Assembly (NCBI GenBank): GCA_028280115.1
Contig: JANQMJ010000021.1
Coordinates: 21,893 to 85,892 of the forward strand
Source of the DNA: Parvularculaceae bacterium
GTDB taxonomy: Bacteria > Pseudomonadota > Alphaproteobacteria > Caulobacterales > Parvularculaceae
DNA length: 64,000 bases
Direction of reading: 5' to 3'
Notes under the pieces: generated by a model
The model's input: the letters and a program-made list of their open reading frames with translations, nothing else
Told to the model about the DNA's origin: nothing
Database searches by the model: none
Shown: in pieces, positions 26,933-35,154 of the stretch
How positions within the stretch are numbered: the first letter of the stretch is position 1
Layout: each line of letters opens with the position of its first letter
Translations under genes and position numbers: made by a program

Positions 26933-28207
26933 TTAACTCAGCGGCTTGGCCCGGAAGATGTCTTCATCGAGCTGGCCTTCCCATTTGGCGACCGCCGTTG
27001 CGACCGCCGTATCGCCGGTGACGTTGGTGACCGTGCGCATCATGTCCAGGAGCCGGTCGAAGGGAAAGATAAAGCCGATGACAAGGGCGATATGCGCGGG
27101 ATCGACATTGAAGACGTCAAGAACGATGGAAAGCAGGAACAGCGAGGCTGACGGCACGCCCGCCGTGCCGATGGAAACGAGCGCGGCGGTGAGCGCAATC
27201 AGAAAGTAATGCTGGGGTGCAAGCTCATAACCGAACGCCTGCGCGGTAAACAGCGCGACGATGCCGAGATAGAGCGACGTGCCGTCCATATTGATGGTCG
27301 CGCCCAGCGGCAGCACCGAACCGGCGACGGATTTCTTGATGCCGAGATTTTCCGTCGCGGCGCGGATCGTCACCGGCAAGGTCGCCGAGGACGACGAGGT
27401 CGAATAAGCGACCATCATCGGATCCAGGATGCTTCGGAAATAGGCGACAAACGGCAGCCGAAGAACGACGCGGACCAGCCCGCCATAGACCAGCAGCATG
27501 TGCACGGCGCAGCCGAGATAGACCGCAAGGGTGAGCGACAGGATCGCGGTGAAGGTCGCAATCCCCTGGGTGCCGGCGACATAGGCGATCAGGCCGAAGA
27601 CGCCGAAAGGCGCAAGCTCCATGATGATATGGGTCATCTTGAGAATGCCTTCCGCGACCGCCTCGAAAAAGCGGCCGGCGGCCGCGCCGGCCTCCCGCGC
27701 CATCAAAAGACCGACGCCGAGCAGCAACGCGAAAAAGATCACGGCGAGAATATCGCCCTGCACCAGCGCGGCGAACGGGTTTTCCGGAATGATCCCCATC
27801 AGCCGCTCGCCGATGGACGGCGCATCGGCGGCAAGTTCCCGGCGGGGGCCGTCTTCGGAAAGCGTCACCCCGTCGCCGGGACGAAACAGCGTGCCCATGC
27901 CAAGACCGATGAGATTGGCGAAGAACGTCGTCCCGAGATAAAGCGCGAACGCCTTGATGCCGATGGTGCCGAGCTTTTTCGGATCGCCCATGGCGTAAAT
28001 GCCCGCCACCAACGTGAAAAAGACCAGCGGCACGACAATCATCCGTATCAGGCGGATGAACACGTCGCCGATCACTCTGACCTTGGCCAGAAGCGCCTCG
28101 CCTGCTTCGGGGCCCATGGTTTGCGTCACCGTAAGGCCGAACGCCACGCCAAGCACGAGGCCGAGAAACACGCGCTTCCAGAGTTTGATCCCGAACCACC
28201 AGGCCAT
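26933..28207 (-). CDS. Dicarboxylate/amino acid:cation symporter (DAACS, GltP/DctA-like)
   Basis: 424 residues with the eight helices and two re-entrant hairpins of glutamate transporter homologues. Signatures include AYSTSSSSATLPVTIRAATE (hairpin 1, serine-rich), LPLGATINMDGTSLYLGIVA (the NMDGT sodium/substrate motif in helix 7), and SIGTAGVPSASLFLLSIVLD (hairpin 2). The transporter imports C4-dicarboxylates or acidic amino acids with protons or sodium. GGGAGCGGCGC precedes ATG 28207. The NMDGT followed by a late IPFDRxxDMMRT-like motif (FPFDRLLDMMRTVTNVTGD) fits glutamate/aspartate or dicarboxylate use; which is not decided. Confidence 0.95.
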   Translation of the reverse strand: MAWWFGIKLWKRVFLGLVLGVAFGLTVTQTMGPEAGEALLAKVRVIGDVFIRLIRMIVVPLVFFTLVAGIYAMGDPKKLGTIGIKAFALYLGTTFFANLIGLGMGTLFRPGDGVTLSEDGPRRELAADAPSIGERLMGIIPENPFAALVQGDILAVIFFALLLGVGLLMAREAGAAAGRFFEAVAEGILKMTHIIMELAPFGVFGLIAYVAGTQGIATFTAILSLTLAVYLGCAVHMLLVYGGLVRVVLRLPFVAYFRSILDPMMVAYSTSSSSATLPVTIRAATENLGIKKSVAGSVLPLGATINMDGTSLYLGIVALFTAQAFGYELAPQHYFLIALTAALVSIGTAGVPSASLFLLSIVLDVFNVDPAHIALVIGFIFPFDRLLDMMRTVTNVTGDTAVATAVAKWEGQLDEDIFRAKPLS

Positions 28208-28234
28208 GCGCCGCTCCCTTTATCGTTATCCGGT

Positions 28235-28654
28235 CTATTGCGATTGGGCCGGCCCAGAAAGGCCTATGGCTCTAATGGCCTGATCGTAAAGCGCGCGAAA
28301 CGGCGCCCGGCGATCCGGCCCGAGCGAACCGAAGGTGATCAATGACGCATCCGCCATCTCAAGGCGCACGCCCCGCGGCTTCATTTCGCCGGACAAATCG
28401 TTCCAGTCCGCGCCGGCGTCGATCATGAAGACGAGCTTGACACTGCCGCCGTCGCCGGCGGCGATGTCGAGCCCGAAAATCGATTCGCGCGAGAACAGTC
28501 CCGTGGACGTGGCCACGCGACGGTCGTCGAACAAAACCTCGTCGACAAACCAGCCGCGCCGCCAGCGCAGGACATGCATCTCGCCGTCGATCGCCAGTTT
28601 GACGTCGATCTTTCGCCAGGCGCGCGAGAGCAGAGAAGCGTAGACTTCGGTCAT
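28235..28654 (-). CDS. Conserved-looking hypothetical protein, 139 residues
   Basis: MTEVYASLLSRAWRKIDVKL starts a soluble alpha/beta protein with a beta-rich centre (DGEMHVLRWRRGWFVDEVLF, GGSVKLVFMIDAGADWNDLS). No family recognised and no catalytic motif. The GC-rich composition matches the symporter gene rather than the AT-richer restriction-modification genes just upstream, so it probably belongs to the native chromosome and marks the edge of the island. A TTG at 28672 that overlaps the methyltransferase gene is a possible alternative start. Confidence 0.7.
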   Translation of the reverse strand: MTEVYASLLSRAWRKIDVKLAIDGEMHVLRWRRGWFVDEVLFDDRRVATSTGLFSRESIFGLDIAAGDGGSVKLVFMIDAGADWNDLSGEMKPRGVRLEMADASLITFGSLGPDRRAPFRALYDQAIRAIGLSGPAQSQ

Positions 28655-28658
28655 AAAT

Positions 28659-29339
28659 TCATTCAGCGGCAATCAATTTCGTTGAGCGTCGTCTCGATAA
28701 TCCTTTGTCAGAAGCCGAATTATAAGGGTATGTCTTCCAAGTCGGCTCATATTCATCATGCGCCTCATTTCCCCAGTAACACCATCCCCTACGTGTTCCG
28801 CGAGCGAATAATTCTAAAAAAGGCCCAGGGCTGCAATCTTCAATTATTCTATATTGCTCGTCCGGTTTGCGCGAATGCTCACGCTTGCGCGAAGCTATAA
28901 GATTCACTTGACGTCGACCAGGAGCCAGAGTTCGTGCATTTTTTCCCCTAACGCCGAACAGAATAAGCTCTGTTACATTCCGGAAATAAAATCCGACCCC
29001 ACGCCCATCAGATCCCCCATCTTTTCTGATTTTGTGCCAAACAATATTACTTTTGTAAGCAAACCCCCACGCCTCCATAACTTTTAATCCATCGGGGAGC
29101 AAAGCGTTTGGCACCCAAAGGTACAAATGCGCTGGGTCAGTTACAATATCAGCAATTGGCAAGCTTGCGATTTCATCGGATTTCATCGTCTGATATCGCG
29201 CAAGTCGCTTGTGTTCAGGCGCCATTTTCCCAGTCCTATTCACAAACCGCCACGGAGGGTCCGCTAAAATAGTACTGAACTTCTTCATTCCAACTGAATT
29301 AACTAGGCTTTCGATCGGTGTATCATCTTTAACGGTCAT
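28659..29339 (-). CDS. MT-A70 family DNA adenine N6-methyltransferase
   Basis: 226 residues. KKFSTILADPPWRF carries the catalytic DPPW motif near residue 28, and later NIVWHKIRKDGGSDGRGVGF, RNVTELILFGVRG and GPFLELFARGTRRGWCYWGN (the SAM-binding FxELFAR...GW motif) complete the MT-A70/M.MunI-type fold. It transfers a methyl group from SAM to N6 of adenine. ATG 29339 gives a 10- to 11-base overlap with the restriction gene stop at 29329, so the two are translationally coupled; MKKFSTILADP at 29291 is a possible internal start. As the partner of a BglII-like endonuclease it is expected to protect host sites; the sequence recognised is unknown. Confidence 0.92.
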   Translation of the reverse strand: MTVKDDTPIESLVNSVGMKKFSTILADPPWRFVNRTGKMAPEHKRLARYQTMKSDEIASLPIADIVTDPAHLYLWVPNALLPDGLKVMEAWGFAYKSNIVWHKIRKDGGSDGRGVGFYFRNVTELILFGVRGKNARTLAPGRRQVNLIASRKREHSRKPDEQYRIIEDCSPGPFLELFARGTRRGWCYWGNEAHDEYEPTWKTYPYNSASDKGLSRRRSTKLIAAE

Positions 29340-29934
29340 CCACATACGCCTCCGGTTTGATGCTAAACACTGCAACTGGACACCCGCCAGCGCCGCCACC
29401 CAATATTTTAGGAAACAACTTTTCAGAATGGGTCGTGGATTTGCCGTAAGTGCCCTTGCCCCTATCAAGTTCGATATGATTATTGAGCAACCACTCTTGC
29501 AACGCTGTAGTCCGTGTAATGATTATACCTAAATCTATTACGCGCAAATCGTACAATAGTCGAAAATTGTTCAGGTCTCGGTCAAAAAACGGATCTTTAT
29601 TGTTCCATTCAACCTCTACCGCTACGCGGTTTTTAAAGCAGTCTACGCTATGTGTAGGTGATGGCGATTCCACATCATCGACAATGATCTTTGTATCAAA
29701 AGCTCTCTCCTCCCATCCGCGTTGATAAAGCGCAGAATCTAACAACTTTGCAGTTTCAGTTTTGTTCTTGCCCTTTGCCGCCAATGCAGTATGCGCCAAT
29801 TGAAAATTTGAAAGGACTTCTATCAAATCACACCATTCATCTGCATGCGCGCCTTGGAGCAGCAACATTGCATTCCGCCAGTCAAAACATTCGAATTTTT
29901 CCAAAATTGCTTCTGGAATTTCCACAGTCGACAC
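29329..29934 (-). CDS. BglII/BstYI-family type II restriction endonuclease
   Basis: 201 residues. The core VDCFKNRVAVEVEWNNKDP followed by FFDRDLNNFRLLYDLRVIDL places a likely catalytic Asp/Glu-x-Glu-type centre (D..EVEWNNKD) in a PD-(D/E)xK-like fold, as in the Endonuc-BglII family, and the later LDRGKGTYGKSTTHSEKLFP and GGGAGGCPVAV fit the same family. BglII cuts AGATCT and BstYI RGATCY; the specificity here may be a GATC-centred site but this is inference. Translation starts at GTG 29934; GTG 29925 has a better-spaced GGGAG and is an alternative. First gene of a two-gene operon with the methyltransferase. Markedly AT-richer than its neighbours, indicating acquisition. Confidence 0.85.
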   Translation of the reverse strand: MSTVEIPEAILEKFECFDWRNAMLLLQGAHADEWCDLIEVLSNFQLAHTALAAKGKNKTETAKLLDSALYQRGWEERAFDTKIIVDDVESPSPTHSVDCFKNRVAVEVEWNNKDPFFDRDLNNFRLLYDLRVIDLGIIITRTTALQEWLLNNHIELDRGKGTYGKSTTHSEKLFPKILGGGAGGCPVAVFSIKPEAYVDDR

Positions 29935-29963
29935 TCCCGGCGCGGATGCGTATAAAGCAGTTT

Positions 29964-29978
29964 GTTCTTACTTTGTTC
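29964..29978. promoter_or_regulatory. GTTC-N7-GTTC LexA-type box in the restriction-modification promoter
   Basis: GTTCTTACTTTGTTC is an exact match to the alphaproteobacterial LexA operator GTTC-N7-GTTC. It sits 30 bases upstream of the GTG start of the endonuclease. On the minus strand a consensus -35 hexamer TTGACA lies at 29992-29987, so the box covers the expected -10 region, ideal for repression. A random match anywhere in 64 kb is not rare, but one within this short promoter is unlikely by chance. Confidence 0.6.
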
Positions 29979-30039
29979 TTTTGATTTGTCAAGAATTGCC
30001 ATAACCAAAAAGGGCTGATTGCCCTTAAGGAGCAAGAGA

Positions 30040-32148
30040 TTAATCGTCCCCTTCGCCCATCAGTTGGCGGACGAAATAGACATATTCGAGCGCCGTCCGG
30101 TACGCGAGCTGTTCCTGGTTCGCCGTGCCGCCATGACCGCCTTCGATATTTTCGTAATAGTAAAAGTCATAGCCGAGATCGGCGAGCTTGGCGGCCGCTT
30201 TGCGCGCATGGCCGGGATGGACCCGGTCGTCCTTGGTCGAGGTGTAAAACAGGACTTTTGGATAGGACTGATCCGCCTTGAGCTTTTGATAGGGCGAGTA
30301 CTGAGAAATATACGCCCACTCTTCAGGGATGTCGGGATTGCCGTATTCGCCCATCCATGACGCGCCGGCGAGCAGCTTGTTATAGCGTTTCATGTCGAAC
30401 AGCGGCACGCCGATGTCGATCGCGGCGTAAAGGTCAGGGCGTTGCGTCAGCATCGCGCCCATCAACAGACCGCCATTGGAGCGCCCGATAATGCCAAGCT
30501 TTTCCGGACTCGTTACCCCCGTCGCAATGAGGTCCTCCGAAATGGCGATGAAATCGTCGAAAGACCGCTGACGGTTTTCCTTGAGCGCCGCCTCGTGCCA
30601 GCCCGGACCGTATTCCGAACCGCCCCGGATATTGGAAAGGACCAGAACGCCGCCCCGCTTCACCCACATGAGCCCCGCAAGGGCGCCGTGCTGCGGGCGC
30701 GACGGATCCGAATAATACGCCGGCAAGACGGCCGCCAGAAACCCGCCATAGCCGTATTGCACGGTCGGGGCATTGCCCTCGCTCAGCGCCGACTCCATGC
30801 CCATAATGTAATAAGGCACTTTCGTTCCGTCTGCGGACGTTGCAAAACGCTGCTCGACGACGACGCCGGTCGCATCGTAAAAAGCCGGCGTTTCGGCGAT
30901 TTTTTCGACCTTGTTTTTCGCCGTCACGAAATAAAGCGTTTCCGGCGTGGTCAGGCTTTCATAAGAAAGCATCGCGTCGTCCACGCCGCCGCCGGCCGAA
31001 ACGATTTCCACGACGCCATTGGCCGGCAGGTTGATTTCCCGCGCCTTCCAGCGGCCGGATTTGGTGCGTGAATAGCGCGCCGCCTTGCCGGACACGTCTT
31101 CGAGATATTGAACGACAATGTTGGACTTGCCGACCTCGACATCCTCGATGGACTGATTGTCTGCAGCGACCGCGACAAGTTCCGCCGCCCCGCCGGTCAG
31201 GTCATAGGCGACGACCGATCCGGATGCGTAGGTTTCGTCTTGATAGGTCCAGTCCTCGCGCAGAAAGACCACCAAGCGCCCGTCAAGCACGCCCTGCGCG
31301 TCGGCGTTGGGCGGGAAGGGCAGTTGCTTAAATGCGCCCCCCTCTCCTTCAAGATAGGTGATCCGTTCGAAAAAAGACGGCGCGCGCAGGCCAAAGACCC
31401 AGGTTTTGTCGCCGTCCCGCTCGGCATAGGCGTAGGCGGAAACGTCGCTCGCCTCGCCTTCCAGGATGGCGGCGGCGTCGCTCAGGCGCTGGCCCCGGAC
31501 CCAGCGCTTGGCGATGCGCGGATAGCCGGACGTCGTCAGCGAGCCTTCGCCGAAATCCGTCCCCACAAGGAGCGTATTTTCATCTTGCCAGGAAACGCCC
31601 GACTTGGCTTCTGGAAGATAAAAGCCCCCTTCGACGAAGGATTTGGTTTGGGTGTCGAATTCGCGCCAATAGCCCGCATCCTTGCCGCCGTCGGACAGTT
31701 CGACCATGCAGTGGCGATATGCCGGGCTGAGACAGGCAACCGAGCCGCGAATCCAGTTGCGGCCTTCGTCGGCCGCCAGCTTGTCGTAATCGATCAGCGT
31801 TTCCCACGCCGGGGCGCCGGCGCGGTAGCTTTCAACGTCGGCCCGGCGCCAAAGGCCGCGCACATGCGTATCGTCCTGCCAGAAATTGTAAACATGGCCG
31901 TTGTGGATCGACCCGGGCGCCAAGCGCTCCGTGGAGTTCAGCACCGACAGGGCTTCCTGGTAGAGCGCGTTAAATCTCGGATCGGCTTCGAGTTCGCCAA
32001 GACTGCGGGCGTTCTGGGCGCGAACCCAGTCCAGCGCTTCCTCGTCTTCGACGTCTTCCAGCCAGAGATATGGATCGTCGTCCGCCGCCAGCGCCATGGC
32101 GAACGACATTAACACCGCCATGGCGGCGCCGACAGATTCTTTCATCAT
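30040..32148 (-). CDS. Prolyl oligopeptidase family serine peptidase (S9A)
   Basis: 702 residues. Signal peptide MMKESVGAAMAVLMSFAMALA, then DPYLWLEDVEDEEALDWVRA, the usual N-terminus. A beta-propeller (about residues 90-420) precedes the alpha/beta hydrolase. Catalytic Ser is in GIIGRSNGGLLMGA, Asp in STKDDRVHPGHARKA, and His in IEGGHGGTANQEQ; FRGGSEYG-type NIRGGSEYGPGWHEAALKEN is typical of the family. It cleaves small peptides after proline, here in the periplasm. AGGAG nine bases upstream supports the first ATG. Confidence 0.95.
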   Translation of the reverse strand: MMKESVGAAMAVLMSFAMALAADDDPYLWLEDVEDEEALDWVRAQNARSLGELEADPRFNALYQEALSVLNSTERLAPGSIHNGHVYNFWQDDTHVRGLWRRADVESYRAGAPAWETLIDYDKLAADEGRNWIRGSVACLSPAYRHCMVELSDGGKDAGYWREFDTQTKSFVEGGFYLPEAKSGVSWQDENTLLVGTDFGEGSLTTSGYPRIAKRWVRGQRLSDAAAILEGEASDVSAYAYAERDGDKTWVFGLRAPSFFERITYLEGEGGAFKQLPFPPNADAQGVLDGRLVVFLREDWTYQDETYASGSVVAYDLTGGAAELVAVAADNQSIEDVEVGKSNIVVQYLEDVSGKAARYSRTKSGRWKAREINLPANGVVEIVSAGGGVDDAMLSYESLTTPETLYFVTAKNKVEKIAETPAFYDATGVVVEQRFATSADGTKVPYYIMGMESALSEGNAPTVQYGYGGFLAAVLPAYYSDPSRPQHGALAGLMWVKRGGVLVLSNIRGGSEYGPGWHEAALKENRQRSFDDFIAISEDLIATGVTSPEKLGIIGRSNGGLLMGAMLTQRPDLYAAIDIGVPLFDMKRYNKLLAGASWMGEYGNPDIPEEWAYISQYSPYQKLKADQSYPKVLFYTSTKDDRVHPGHARKAAAKLADLGYDFYYYENIEGGHGGTANQEQLAYRTALEYVYFVRQLMGEGDD

Positions 32149-32357
32149 TTTGTCTTGCTCCTGAGCGAGTTTTTTTGGCGCGCTCCCCGGTTAACCATAC
32201 AAAGCCTTGAGGCGCATGAAAAGCGCGTCCTGCCGCCCAATCCAGGCGTTTGGCGCGGCCGCTAAAAACCCGTCTTACATTTTAGAAAATGATTGAGCGC
32301 TGGCCGCTAGATTGCAAGGACAGTGCGTTGATTTATCGATTTCGGGACACCAGAACA

Positions 32358-32942
32358 ATGGCGAAAAACGAGGCCAGACGGTTCCGCCGCATCTGCCTGA
32401 GCATGCCGGCGCATATTATCGTTAACACCGTCGACGCGTATGAGGGCCGGCTGGTCAACATCTCGCCCGGCGGGATGGCGCTAATCGTCGACGCCGAGGT
32501 CGTGCCGGGCGACGCCGTCGTCGTCCGCCTCAAGGGCCTCGATGTTATCGAAGGCACGGTGGCGCGCACCTTCCCCGACGGTTTTGCGGTGTCCTTCCTT
32601 CTGTCCAAGCGCCGGCGGGCGGCGCTGACCGAAAAACTGATGCTGATGAACAATGCGCCTTTCGCCGACGGGCTCGGCGACCAGCGCAGCGCGCCGCGCC
32701 ACAAGGCTTCGGACTCCCGCGCCGTTTGCCGGCTGTCGGACGGCGCGTCGCTTTACGTCAAGATTATCGATATGTCGGTGGACGGCGTATCCGTCGATGC
32801 GCCGCGCCGTCCGCCGATCGGCTCAGAGATATTCATCGGCCGCCATCGCGCCGTTATCGTCCGCCACACGCCGCGCGGTTTCGTTGCAGTCTACGAAGAC
32901 GTCGGCCGCAGCGAAAAACAGCCCTTTCTGCGCGCCGTCTAA
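32358..32942 (+). CDS. Tandem PilZ-domain protein
   Basis: 194 residues with two PilZ-like halves. The first has RRFRR (the RxxxR c-di-GMP motif, residues 6-10) and NISPGGMALIV (D/N-x-S-x-x-G). The second has RSAPRHKA (RxxxR near 114-118) and DMSVDGVSVDA (D-x-S-x-x-G). Both halves therefore retain the residues used to bind cyclic di-GMP, although the first has N instead of D. No other domain is fused. In alphaproteobacteria such proteins modulate motility, adhesion or polysaccharide synthesis. ATG 32358 was chosen because the upstream residues (from 32289) have no PilZ character. Confidence 0.82.
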   Translation: MAKNEARRFRRICLSMPAHIIVNTVDAYEGRLVNISPGGMALIVDAEVVPGDAVVVRLKGLDVIEGTVARTFPDGFAVSFLLSKRRRAALTEKLMLMNNAPFADGLGDQRSAPRHKASDSRAVCRLSDGASLYVKIIDMSVDGVSVDAPRRPPIGSEIFIGRHRAVIVRHTPRGFVAVYEDVGRSEKQPFLRAV

Positions 32943-32948
32943 ACGCGG

Positions 32949-33503
32949 CTAATACCCCGCCGCCGGCTGATCGCCCAGCACGATCGGTCCGAGATTGCGC
33001 AACACTTCGCGCGCGTCAAACGCGTGCGGGTTTTCCGCAGGCTTTTCGCCTTTATGCATGGTGACGAACGCCACGGCCGAGTAGCGCGTTACTTCGCGCA
33101 TATAGGTGTCGTAAGGATAGCCCCAGCCGAAACCGTATGCGTAATAAGGAAAAGCGTAATAGGGGCGGTGGAACGGATAACCGTAACCATAGCGGCCGTA
33201 AAACGCCGGATAAGACGAACCGCGATAGCTGGTGCGCGCTTCGGTTTCATTTTCCACGACGATGAAAAAGTCAAAGCCGCGATCAACGGTGAGTTCGGCG
33301 GCCCGGTAAAGCAGCGAGTTTTCCACCGTTTCGCGCCCGGTCAGGGAATTGCCGCGGAAAGTGATGCGGTAGCGGTTTTGTTCGATCTGCTGTTCGGAAA
33401 ATCCGTAACCCCCGCCTTCCGACGCCGGCCCATAGGGCGTCGCCGTCGTGCAGGCCGCCAGCAGAAGCGCCGCCGCCCCGCCCAGCGCTAAAAATCTCAT
33501 CAT
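32949..33503 (-). CDS. CC0125/CC1285-family lipoprotein
   Basis: 184 residues. MMRFLALGGAAALLLAAC is a lipoprotein signal peptide with LAAC lipobox. The mature part YGFSEQQIEQNRYRITFRGN and TVENSLLYRAAELTVDRGFD matches the family first named in Caulobacter, in which a conserved beta-alpha domain follows a Gly/Tyr/Pro-rich section; here the Tyr-rich stretch (YGRYGYGYPFHRPYYAFPY) lies in the middle. Function unknown, envelope located. Its presence supports an alphaproteobacterial, Caulobacter-related origin of the window. Convergent with the PilZ gene. Confidence 0.85.
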   Translation of the reverse strand: MMRFLALGGAAALLLAACTTATPYGPASEGGGYGFSEQQIEQNRYRITFRGNSLTGRETVENSLLYRAAELTVDRGFDFFIVVENETEARTSYRGSSYPAFYGRYGYGYPFHRPYYAFPYYAYGFGWGYPYDTYMREVTRYSAVAFVTMHKGEKPAENPHAFDAREVLRNLGPIVLGDQPAAGY

Positions 33504-33604
33504 GCCAAGTCTCCCGACTGTCAAAACATCTCGCCCAACCATTGCGCCCGGGCGTTAATATAGTCCTCCGCTGCGCTGCAGAAAAGCCGCCCGCGGCGAT
33601 CTGA

Positions 33605-35125
33605 TCACTTCTCGCGGATTTTTGAGATTTCGGCCCCGGCCTTTGATTCCAGCGCGATTTCCATCTTTTCGGCGCCGGACTTGATGTGCAGGTCCCGTTG
33701 CGGGAACGGCACTTCAACGCCCATTTCGGCGAGCATGTCCCAGATCGCCATCATCACGTCGCTGCGCACATTCGAGATGCCGTTGGACGGATCGTTGATC
33801 CAGAAGCGCAGATCGAAATCGATCGAACTGTCGCCGAACTCCATCAGATTGCAGCGCGGCGCGGGCGATTTCAGCACTCTTTCGACGGTGATCGCCGTCT
33901 CTTCCGTCCGGCGGGCAAGACCGCGTAAATCCTCGGTCGAATAGGCGACGCCGAACGGCGCATGAATACGCACCACGCGGTCGTCATGAGACCAATTCGT
34001 CACCCCTTCATTGATGAACCAATCGTTCGGCACCAGATGCACCATGCCGTCGCGGGTGCGGATCGAGACATAGCGGGCATTCATCTGCGTCACCCATCCG
34101 AAGGTATCTTTAATCTCGATGACATCGCCCGGCTTGATCGACTTGTCCGCGATCAGCGTGAAGCCGGCGAAAAAGTTCGACACCGTGCGCTGCATGCCAA
34201 GGCCGATCCCGAGGCCCACCGCGCCGCCGAAGATCGCCAGCGTGCCGAACGGAAAGCCGACGATCTGCAGCGCCGCAACCAGCGCAATCACCGGCAAGAG
34301 AACGTCGAGAATCTTCGATAACAGCGCCTTGAACGAAACCGTCAGTTCGTCGATCGTGCTGATGCGCCCTTTGATGAATTTGTTCGCAAAGCTCGCGGCC
34401 CAGAACAGAACGCCGAAAACCGCCAGCGTGCGGATGAAATCGAGCGCGGAATAGCGCTGCGCTGCGCCGGTTTCGTCCTTGCCGATGGGAATCGAGAAGG
34501 CGTCGAGCTGGCGCACCACGTCGTCGAGCACCCCGAAGGCGTCGAGGGCTGCGATCGGCCAGACAATGTAGAATGCGAACCGCGACCAGAAGGGAGAGCG
34601 GATGACCAGCGTCACCATGCGAATGATGATCCAGGCGGCGAGCAGCGTGACGCCCACCTCGACAAGCCCGCGCGACATGCCGAGCGTGTCGAGCAGAACG
34701 ACGGTCAATTGCAGGATGATCAGCAACGCAATGGGCGTTGCGATATAGGCGAACGCGTTCGCCGCCCGGCGCAGTGGCCCATAAGGCGCGCGCGGCGCAA
34801 TCTGGCTCTGGATCAGTTTTTTGAGCTGCGGGCCGAACACCGCCGCCGGCGCCAGGGCGATGAACAAAATCCCCGCCTGGATGGCGACGTCGACCGACAG
34901 CATCTGGCCTTGCAGCCAGGCCAGCGCCTTTTCGATATTGCCGGTGACCGCGTCCGCGCCGACCAGGGTTTCGATCGCCGAAGCGTCCGGGTCGATGTCG
35001 CTCAGCGGTTCGTCGCCGCTTTCCGGCGCAGCGCCAGAGGAAGGCTCCGGGGAAGGTTCCGGCGCATCGCTCGCCGGCGCTTCATCCGATGGATTTTCTG
35101 CAGGCGCGTCCTGATCTTGCAGCAT
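33605..35125 (-). CDS. Mechanosensitive ion channel MscS-family protein with N-terminal extension
   Basis: 506 residues. The first 70 are acidic Pro/Glu/Ser-rich (DEAPASDAPEPSPEPSSG). Four to five hydrophobic segments follow. The pore-lining helix is LAIFGGAVGLGIGLGMQRTV followed by NFFAGFTLIADKSIKPGDVI, the canonical MscS core, and the beta domain with DGMVHLVPNDWFINEGVTNW. The C-terminus has a mixed alpha/beta domain (VPFPQRDLHI). It releases solutes on hypo-osmotic shock. The acidic periplasmic extension is longer than in E. coli MscS (286 residues) but typical of larger MscM-like versions. Confidence 0.93.
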   Translation of the reverse strand: MLQDQDAPAENPSDEAPASDAPEPSPEPSSGAAPESGDEPLSDIDPDASAIETLVGADAVTGNIEKALAWLQGQMLSVDVAIQAGILFIALAPAAVFGPQLKKLIQSQIAPRAPYGPLRRAANAFAYIATPIALLIILQLTVVLLDTLGMSRGLVEVGVTLLAAWIIIRMVTLVIRSPFWSRFAFYIVWPIAALDAFGVLDDVVRQLDAFSIPIGKDETGAAQRYSALDFIRTLAVFGVLFWAASFANKFIKGRISTIDELTVSFKALLSKILDVLLPVIALVAALQIVGFPFGTLAIFGGAVGLGIGLGMQRTVSNFFAGFTLIADKSIKPGDVIEIKDTFGWVTQMNARYVSIRTRDGMVHLVPNDWFINEGVTNWSHDDRVVRIHAPFGVAYSTEDLRGLARRTEETAITVERVLKSPAPRCNLMEFGDSSIDFDLRFWINDPSNGISNVRSDVMMAIWDMLAEMGVEVPFPQRDLHIKSGAEKMEIALESKAGAEISKIREK

Positions 35126-35154
35126 TCATGTTCTTCTTTCAGGGCGCTTATTAT

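Noticed and set aside
27209..28345. Long plus-strand open frame opposite the dicarboxylate symporter
   Set aside because: Composition is Arg/His/Asp/Glu-rich without hydrophobic cores and it is the antisense shadow of a clear DAACS transporter; high GC gives long spurious frames.
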